DNA of 40,199 nt, taken from Aplysia californica. Its lineage: Eukaryota; Mollusca; Gastropoda; Aplysiida; Aplysiidae. Under the pieces are notes generated by a model that worked only from the letters and a program-made list of their open reading frames with translations, did no database searches and had not been told where the DNA came from. Of this stretch, positions 32,882 to 40,199 are shown in pieces. Positions within the stretch are counted from its first letter, which is position 1. Each line of letters starts with the position of its first letter. Location of the stretch: NCBI RefSeq assembly GCF_000002075.1, contig NW_004797725.1, positions 525,147 through 565,345 of the forward strand. The letters are read 5' to 3'. The translations under genes were made by a program, and so were the position numbers.

Positions 32882-33037
32882 ATATAAACCATTTTATTCT
32901 GTCTTAAGGTAATGATATGATCGTTCGTGTAAGTGAGACAGAATGGAACTGAAAAAAAAAATTTTATCATGCGAAAGGTAACCCATTAGCTTTAATTCCG
33001 TTCACAGATACTGTTATCATGTCTAATTTCACTTGTC

Positions 33038-33043
33038 AATAAA
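33038..33043 (+). terminator. Poly(A) signal AATAAA
   Basis: Followed after about 15 bp by a strong G/U-rich downstream element, TGGGGTTTTTTTTC. Confidence 0.5.
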
Positions 33044-33821
33044 TTTGTTATCCCTGGGGTTTTTTTTCAGGCCATAACTATTTTTCACCTCTTGTTTACT
33101 TTGGAAAAAATTCTTGATTTGTTGTGGAATATAGTGTACAGGTTTTTATCTTGGAGGGAAACTCAGATTTCCCACACCTTCTGGTGTTTTGTTGTTGATG
33201 TGCTGGCACCTATTGGTATTGTCACTTGCTTCTCAATTGTTTTGGGTTTTTTAATTATTTGGTTCTCCTGCTGTAGGCCTTTTCCGCTCCTTGGATCTTC
33301 CTTCTAAACATAGCTCCTTTGCCACTTACTTGCCAGTTGTACTCACTGTGGTTTAGTTGTTAAGTCACTGACATGTGCAAGTGTTACACTTAATTTAGAC
33401 TTAAAAGTTTTTACTCACTTTTTACAGTTAAATGCTTTTAGTTTTTTTACAGTAGACCTTGTTTTACATGAAATTTATGATAACTTGAAAGGATTTCAAT
33501 TCCCAATTTTTCCTCACTTTATTTCATGTATTGCAGCTTCCCTTAACAGGAACAAAATTCTAGCAGGTCTGGTTCTAAATAAGGAGTTTTGGACTGTTTC
33601 ATCATTCCTCCTGGCTGACTCTCCCCCCACTTTCCTTTTATTTTTTCGTTGCTCACAGTAGCCTACTGTTGCCAGTATATGTTATACATCACGCATTCAA
33701 TAGGTTAAGACCCCCCCCACTCTTCACAAAAACAAAAAAAAACAACAATCGAGGAACCTTTCCCTCTCTGCATACGCAACGGATGGCGTGGGAGTGGCTT
33801 TGTCTTGTGTGTCCGGGAGAT

Positions 33822-33937
33822 GAGACACTAGCAAGCTGCGAACCATCCCTAATTTTATTTAACGGGAATGTCCCATTAAAAAGACACTAGCACGCTGCGA
33901 ACCATCCCTAATTTAACGGGAACGTCCCATTAAAAAA
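33822..33937. repeat. Tandem duplication of about 57 bp
   Basis: GACACTAGCA, GCTGCGAACCATCCCTAATT and GTCCCATTAAAAA appear twice in a row, differing by a 5-bp TATTT insertion and two substitutions. Confidence 0.9.
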
Positions 33938-33993
33938 TGTTCTGATTATTTTTGTAGTGTGCAGCTACAGTATATAAATTCCAATATTTTAAC

Positions 33994-34210
33994 CGGCATC
34001 TGTGGTGTAGGGGTTAGGCGCTTCGCCATCATAAGTAAGTGACCCGAGTTTAAATCCTAAGTTGGGTAAATTTTATCAATTATCTTGGTCTTTGTGTTGG
34101 GATGTTGTATCCCTCTCAGCCCGGATTGGTCTTGACAAGCAGGATGGAAGCTTGTCACCTCCTAAATGATCAAAATTGTCTAGATGGGCATAAAAACACC
34201 TACATTAATT
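33994..34210 (+). repeat. tRNA-derived SINE-like sequence
   Basis: A-box-like TGTGGTGTAGGGGTTAGG (34001-34018) and B-box-like CGAGTTTAAATCC (34045-34057) lie at tRNA spacing and are followed by about 150 bp of unrelated body. A target duplication is not clear. Confidence 0.6.
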
Positions 34211-35082
34211 AATTTTTCTTGAAAATTCTGTTTTGTTGGGTTTTTTGTTGTTGTTCTTAAACTATTAGTGTGGGCAACCAAGAAGTAAACGGTCTCCCCC
34301 TTTTTGTTCTTTTCATTAGTGTAGGACACTGCTAAATGCAAAGTCTGCATAATGAGAAAGAGTTCTCTGGTCCCATGAAGTTAGTGTTGTCAGAATCAGT
34401 TTTTTTCTGTGTATACATGTTCTGCTCTTGCAACTTTTTTAAAGATGCAAAACCAAAGTTTGTTATGCCCGGGTGTTCCCCTTTAAGTTTGAAGACTGCA
34501 GATAACCTGAAAAATGTAATGTGGAGGAAGAAAGGTCCTCCAGTGTCTTTTCTATCCATTTATGTGCTGAAGTTATTTTGCAAGAGAAGCTCTGCTGAAG
34601 GGGTCTGTTACTTCAGACAGCTGTCGTCATTGTTTAAATTTTCTTAAGACTAAGACGTTATGTTTGACATTTCCCTATGTGTAGTCTGGTTTTTGTTCCT
34701 TGACTCCCATTTTTCCTGGAGAGTTTCTCAAGTCTTGCTTGTGATTGCTTTCTTATAGCTGCCAGACCTGTTGCTCTGGAATTGGATTACATTCCAGTCA
34801 ATAGAATTTCCTCGTGCTGACTTTCGTCATTAAAATTCATTTCTTGATATTATTGCACATTGTAACCATTTAAAGCGCAGTGGTTCATTGCTCTTGGGAA
34901 AAGTTCTTTCATCTTTTAAATCAGAATGCCTCAATGCTGTTCGTGTGCCGTGTGCCATTCTAGAAGCTGTTGGTCTTATGTTCATAAATTGGAAAAAAAT
35001 TCTTGCTCAAAATTGTTATATGACACGAATTGAATCTTGTTTTATGAGAGAAATTTTAGGCCCAGGACTTTATGCATGCTAG

Positions 35083-35144
35083 TAAAGTGTCTTTACAGTT
35101 GCGAGCGCCGTAAAACCTTATACTACTACTACTAAAGTGTCTTT
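35083..35144 (+). mobile_element. 38-bp retroelement tail insertion with 12-bp target duplication
   Basis: TAAAGTGTCTTT at 35083-35094 and 35133-35144 are identical direct repeats. Between them is ACAGTTGCGAGCGCCGTAAA and ACCTTATACTACTACTAC, a likely 3' end of a LINE or SINE with a TAC-repeat tail. The related fragment at 22969-23003 shows this is a family sequence. Confidence 0.75.
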
Positions 35145-35920
35145 TTGATCTAGTTTTGTCTTGAATTTTAAAAAAATGAGTAAACAAATGTTCCTTTCTA
35201 GACTGTATTTTTCTAAACCCCAATACCAGAATAGGCAGAGGTGTTTTCTTTTACAGCAAGCATTGCTTCCTGTTATGGTTTTGTTGCAGCCATCTGTTTT
35301 CTTGGAATCAATAGTTTCATTGGGTTCCAACAGTTGTACTGTTTCTTAATGGGACTTGATATGAACTCCCTGTCTTTCTCTACAAATGACGTGCCATGAA
35401 ACAATTTTGTCTTAATTTTTCAGCACAAAGTGTCACTTTTCGGATGTGGACCATAGAACAAGGTTCCCTTAGTTTACTTACATCCTCCGTAAACATGGAA
35501 GAAGTGCTAATGCAACGACAGTGTTCATTTTTATTACTATGAAGCCAATTATTTTCTTATATGTGTTCTTATAAAATGTTCACCTGTGGATGTAATTTAA
35601 TTCATGTGTTCTACTTTTGGATTAATGGCTGTATTAATCTTAAAGTCATAGCATTTTGTACAGTTCTGTTTGCTTGTTTACCTATTTTTAGGTGTTTTTT
35701 TGTGGTGGTATTTTTTTCATTTTAATGTTCTTTGTATTTTGGTGTGTGGATACTGTGACTTGCTACCTTTATTGGTGGTGTAAAAGAGATATATAGCTTT
35801 CCATTTCTGAGTTCCCCTGCCTCTGTCCGTAATGCACCATTGCGTTGTGACCACACCAATTAAACTTCAGTCCATCTTGCAAATTTGAGATTAGAAACAA
35901 CTGCTGCAATAGTCAGGGAA

Positions 35921-36073
35921 GAGTTCACAGTTCAATGTGATCCTACCTGGTGCGGACTTTTAGGCCCTACCCACCCAACTTGTAATATGGAGAGCTCAGA
36001 TGCGAGTGCGATGTTTGGGGGAAACAAACGCGTCAGCGAGTTCACACTTCACTGTGAACCTGTCTGGGGCAAA
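35921..36073 (+). repeat. Pair of related 36-bp direct repeats
   Basis: GAGTTCACAGTTCAATGTGA (35921) and GAGTTCACACTTCACTGTGA (36038) begin two similar 36-bp segments in one frame, reading EFTVQCDPTWCG and EFTLHCEPVWGK. The 67-codon open frame that spans both is not recognised. Confidence 0.5.
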
Positions 36074-36344
36074 CGTATGTTTCATTGAGATTTACAACAG
36101 ACATGTGACCTCATCCAAGAGAGTAGGTGGTCTGTGATGCAACTGGCAGTTCAATGTTTGCAAAGTTTCACTTCTAGGTTGATCAGTTGTGTCCGCCCAG
36201 GTTTTTGTTAAGTAAATTATAATCTGAAATTCGAGATCTTTACTGAATGTAATCTTTCAGACCGGGATCTTAGGGATGACTTTTATGTGGTAAAAATTCT
36301 GTTTTCTTATAACAGCAGGATCATAAAGAAACTGCAATTGGAAG

Positions 36345-36416
36345 CGGGTGGGATCAAAACGTGACTGTCTTTTTTTTTCCCAGTCCAACTTTAACCAAGT
36401 AGGCTATCCACCAAAT
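36345..36416 (-). repeat. tRNA-like SINE remnant
   Basis: The minus strand has A-box-like TAGCCTACTTGGTTAAAG (36406-36389) and B-box-like GTTTTGATCCC (36360-36350). The region between them contains a long A run, so it is not a functional tRNA. Confidence 0.42.
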
Positions 36417-37195
36417 AAGGTCAAACACTATTTTTGAAAAAAAAAATTCTCTTGCTCGTCATCTTCCAGAATTCATCAAAATTTTGCATAGTGTGTTTCT
36501 TTTACTATATCATGTTTCGTCATTACAATTGTGGAATACATGGATACGAACAAAAGAAATGTTGGGCCTAATTTGGGGGATACATGTTTTTTTATGAAAT
36601 GATGAAATGTAATTTTTGACTGTGAGAGTTAATCCCAAAAGGAACTTAATGGTCTCTTGAAGAGTGGAAGTGCATATTAATATGTGTATTCATAACTCAG
36701 TGAACAATGTGCAACTTATGGTTTTGAAACTGTCCAGCACTTGAAAGAATATGGTTCTGGTCTGAATATTTCTTCCTACTTCCTAGATCCATGTCTTGTT
36801 TAAGTAAGGACCTAGTGCATGCCTTTGAGAGATTATCCTATGCAGTGTGTCGTGTGTATGGAAGCAGATTTTTGGAGTCATTATGGGTTTTTTCCGTGTA
36901 TAGAATGTGCTCAAACTGTTCATGTATGCTAGGGCAAATGTTCTTGAATTTGCCTTATTTGTTTTGGTCTTACTCAGATGTTTCTGGCAGGTTTTATTAC
37001 TTATACACTGACAATACCTTCTTTGTAGAATTGGCTGAAGGCTGCTGTTGGTGTGATCTTTTGTCAATTTGAAAAAAAAAAAAATGTATGAGTTCAAACA
37101 AAGGTTTTTAGCTTGAGTGTCTCTGATAGTCTAGAATGTTTAGGGTAGAGGCATGCTGCACCCATGTACAATGAAAGGAGGATAGAAAAGTGGCT

Positions 37196-37340
37196 GTGGC
37201 GTCGGTGGCCTAGTGGTTTGGGTCTCAGATTCGCAACTGTAAGGTCGTAGGTTCACATCCTGTCAAGGCCCTAACGTGTCCTTGGGAAAAGCACTTTACA
37301 CAAATTTTCCTCACTTCGCTTAGTTGGGAATAGGCAACCA
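37196..37340 (+). repeat. tRNA-derived SINE-like sequence
   Basis: GGTGGCCTAGTGGTTTGGG (A box) and GTAGGTTCACATCC (B box, 37247-37260) are followed by CCTTGGGAAAAGCACTTTAC and TTCCTCACTTCGCTTAG. That tail pattern is widespread in SINEs of marine invertebrates and fishes. Truncated at its 3' end. Confidence 0.7.
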
Positions 37341-37875
37341 GCTAAAGACAGTAAAAGATCTTGTCACTTTGTTAGTGTTTGAGCACTTAATCTGCTGCTT
37401 TCACTGTATGCCTCCTGGGAAGCTGAGAATGCTTCTGAATGTTGTATGTATGGTCTGTTGGGGTAATAATATAGGGTACTGCGCACAGAGCTTACTGTTG
37501 AGCGGGGGTATGGGCTATAAAAATGCTATTTATAATTAGTGTTGTGAGCCCTCCATGTTACTCTCTGACCGAAGGGATAAACATGTTTAGTTCTGCTAAG
37601 CAAATGGAGCCGTTTTTTAGTTGAATGAGTCAGTTTGTTGTACAAGCTTTGATTTTTTAAAATTGTCTGTCTGGCACAGTTTGTTGCCCCATATTTGGCA
37701 TGGCATAGCCTTACTTTGGCAGTTGTAGTTTTAGTTTGTTTTTAAAAAGGTGACACTGTTAACCTTACTCTTTGAGAATGTTCTTGTCATACTTGTTTTT
37801 GTTGTTGTGTGTGTGGTTTATTTTTGTGTTCCATATAATACATAAACTATGTCTATTGTATGATGAAGTGTTTGG

Positions 37876-37905
37876 AGTGGGGTTTTTTGGGGGGAGGGGG
37901 GCGGC
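37876..37905 (+). repeat. G-run tract, G-quadruplex-capable
   Basis: Contains GGGG, then TTTTTT, then GGGGGG-A-GGGGGG followed by CGGCG. It would lie in the 3' UTR if the distal poly(A) site is used. Confidence 0.7.
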
Positions 37906-38618
37906 GCCTGTGTTCATAGCATAACCGTTATTGATCCTGTGTGTCCAAGAACTGCGCACCCACTTCATTGTCTTTACTTTCACTTTCTTTCTCTGTCAAC
38001 AACAAGAAATTTGATGCAGTATATTTCACGGATCACTTAATGGATATTTTGTCTTGGTACAAAATGATTTTAAGGGAGCCTATATTCTTCATAATTTGTT
38101 AGTGCCTCTCTGTTGATTGTACTGCAGGCCATTGGCGTGTACTTGGACTCTTCATGCTTTTGTTAATCTTTTTGTTCTTGCATAAGCTTCTTTAATAGCA
38201 AGTATAATTTTGAGTTCTATTATTTAGTGCAAATGATTGATAGCCCTCTTACTGGTATTTGTAGAAATTCATTGGGTCAAGTGTATGAATAATATATTTT
38301 CTTTCTGTTATGATCAATTATTAAATCTTTGGTCTTATATTCTAAATGAAATTCATTACTTGAAAATTGAATATTTCACATTTTTCTACATGTGAAAAAA
38401 AAATAAATCTTCAAATGCAAATACTTTGTCTTTAAAAACAAATATGATTCTATTGTTACAAGCTTTTGGCCTATTCGTGCCATCCTTCTCTGTGGGTGGT
38501 TGAAAGGTGCCACTGGTTGGTGGTTGTTTTTTTAACCAACCCCTCTTTCATTTTTGTGTATTGGTCTTGCTTATTCATAGCCCTAAGTGATTGTTATATT
38601 TTACTTATAGTGACAATA

Positions 38619-38800
38619 AGGTGGAGTCCACTTTAACTGAAATCTACTTGATCGCTGTTTTTTTTTTTTTTCTTCTATTCAGCTGAGCTTCAGTTTAGGG
38701 AGGTTTGCTAAAACAGAAGAAAAAGAATCAGAGATTTTCTTTTCTTTCGGTTTACCGCAGTTTTCCAATAAACCGTGTTTGGTTAAAACGGACTCCACTG
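38619..38800. mobile_element. Short MITE with GTGGAGTCC ends
   Basis: GTGGAGTCCACTTTAAC (38621-38637) is mirrored by GGTTAAAACGGACTCCAC (38781-38798), 15 of 17 positions. At about 180 bp with no coding, it fits a Tc1/mariner-type MITE, but a TA duplication is not clear. Confidence 0.5.
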
Positions 38801-40078
38801 CACTTCTCTTTCTGTACTGATCCTTCTTCAGTAAGGCTCTAGGCAAAAGGACAAAAGCTTGAAAAGTTGGTAAACTGACAACAAGCGTACATTGATTTGC
38901 ACTTACAGACTAGCTACCATTTGTCTTGTCGGAGAGTCAAAAGATTAGATGTCGCCGGAGAAGCCTCTTGTGTGTTGGCGGTAACGGAGAAAGGGTACTC
39001 TTCATATTTATTTTTAAACTGGCTGGGCCCCCTTTCGATGAAAGGAATGATCTGTGCATTAACACCTACTGAAAATCATTGGCGTACTATATTTACACTC
39101 TACTGGAAAGGAGCAATAAATCTTAAGAGAAAAGTGACACATGTGTTTCCAAGTTGCCAAATATGTATTTATAGATTGATTCCCTATTGCACCATCGTGG
39201 TTGTACACGCCAGAATTTCAAATTCAAAGGTGTGGAACCCGTGCGCACAGCTGTTTGAGCTAGTGAACGGAAACCTCACTTGTTTACAATGGCGTCTTAG
39301 AAGACGGACTTTCCCAAGATTAGATCTAAACGAAACTAATGAAAAAGTTCAGGCTCCTCAATGAAACTGTGCTCCCTTTAAATGATTCTGAACCACCATT
39401 TCTTTTGTCAAATTCGAAAGTTAAGTGGTTTGGAAGAGTGTTAAGCGCCCAAAGTGACGGACTTTCACTAATATCATATGTAGAGATTCCTTGCGGGCTG
39501 TGTACAGTTTGCAAGACTGAAAATTGAAAAGCTGTGTGCTGTGGATCATTTGGTACTGAAATTCAGATGTCTTTCTTTTCACGTGTCTATATTGAAGTGC
39601 CCAAGTATTTCTTTTGAGATAGTAGACTATTAGTAGATACACTCAGATACACATTTATCATCACTTTTGAAAGGTTGGATATGATTATCTGGGCTTCTTT
39701 CAAATTGGCAGTTAGTTCCGTTTCAAATTTGTCTAGATTTTAACCAAAAAAATTTCCAACTCTACTAAGTTTTTTTTTTCCTTGTACCTCTTTTCATTTA
39801 TTTTCCCTTTCAAAGTAGTTGAAGAGAAGTCTTCCTATGGTCTTCTCTTTTGTATTGTCATGCTGTCTGATACAACTGCGGTGTACCTGTTTTTTTAATC
39901 ACGGATGCTAGTCTTCCAATTATCAAAACCAAAGTGTTAAAATTGATAGTACACGTATTGAATAATGCTGGTGTTGTACTTTGACGTGAATGTTTGAGGT
40001 GTGAACGTAGTGAGTGCATTGAGCAGACAGTTTTGCTCGTTTGTTTTGATAAATCCCATGTAAAAAACTCTTGTTTTT

Positions 40079-40084
40079 AATAAA
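40079..40084 (+). terminator. Distal poly(A) signal AATAAA
   Basis: TTTTTAATAAAGAATG is followed about 25 bp on by TTTACTTTTTTTGCGTC, a plausible downstream element. Which transcript uses it is unknown; a PGC-1 3' UTR of about 8.4 kb would be needed. Confidence 0.4.
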
Positions 40085-40145
40085 GAATGATTCCTCTGAT
40101 TTACTTTTTTTGCGTCTTAGTTTTTTAACATTAGTGGACCCCCTT

Positions 40146-40167
40146 TCTCTCTCTCTCTCTGTCTGTT

Positions 40168-40199
<32 letters not shown>
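40146..40199. repeat. (CT)n microsatellite at the window edge
   Basis: CT units with one GTCTGTTT interruption, continuing past the end of the window. Confidence 0.95.

Larger units (their letters stand above)
31648..33060 (+). other. Probable PGC-1 3' UTR (proximal form)
   Basis: AT-rich and without coding features. It runs from the stop codon to canonical AATAAA signals at 32876-32881 and 33038-33043. The second is followed by a G/T-rich stretch (GGGGTTTTTTTTC). Length would be about 1.25-1.4 kb. Confidence 0.5.
33061..40078. other. 3' flank or long 3' UTR of PGC-1, no gene recognised
   Basis: Seven kilobases of T-rich sequence with SINE-like insertions. No open frame here has a recognisable domain. 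A 155-codon open stretch at 38897-39364 has no ATG near its start, no splice signals and no known motif. Confidence 0.45.

Noticed and set aside
38897-39364. 155-codon plus-strand open stretch
   Set aside because: No ATG near its start, no splice context and no recognisable motif; treated as chance.
1-40199. CRISPR arrays, operons or bacterial gene clusters
   Set aside because: No spaced direct repeats of CRISPR type and no compact ORF clusters. Gene structure is clearly intron-bearing and animal.

Overview
The window is eukaryotic and animal: coding sequence is in short exons with GT-AG introns, and the DNA between is AT-rich and full of microsatellites and decayed transposons. The gene content and the RNase H-bearing LINE fragments suggest a marine invertebrate, probably a lophotrochozoan such as a mollusc. 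The species cannot be fixed from sequence alone. No viral or LTR element was recognised.

Two host genes are supported, lying head to head. On the minus strand, at 102-2218, are two exons of a coiled-coil protein resembling vertebrate C6orf163; the gene continues off the left edge. On the plus strand, at 11361-31647, ten coding exons encode a PGC-1 family transcriptional coactivator (PPARGC1 / Drosophila spargel type). Every exon phase joins cleanly, giving 964 residues plus stop. Visible parts are an LXXLL motif, a long S/T/P-rich middle with the HCF-1-binding tetrapeptide DHDY, an acidic stretch, an RS domain, a single RRM and the typical C-terminal tail. The N-terminal exon or exons are not seen. 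They may lie in the 441-base assembly gap (10355-10795), directly behind a GC-rich CpG stretch that looks like a promoter.

The space between the genes (2.2-10.3 kb) holds repeats: a palindrome-ended element carrying a duplicated ETS/YY1-like module (3767-4516), a 453-bp inverted-repeat element (5823-6275) with two more copies in the window, and a 1.25-kb inverted-repeat element (8102-9355).

The PGC-1 introns carry a TA-flanked MITE, a 5'-truncated LINE with a perfect 11-bp target duplication, a second LINE tail, a nested DUF4817-type transposon fragment, a piggyBac-like remnant, and an AT-rich block bordered by GC-rich inverted repeats. The region after the stop codon (31.6-40.2 kb) has no recognisable gene. 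It contains possible 3' UTR with poly(A) signals at about 32.9, 33.0 and 40.1 kb, three tRNA-derived SINE-like sequences, and a 38-bp retroelement tail flanked by a perfect 12-bp duplication.

I saw no unmistakably new biological system. The most useful leads are the unassembled PGC-1 N-terminus, possible truncated PGC-1 isoforms, the last-exon acceptor built from a microsatellite, and the repeat that carries promoter-like sites.
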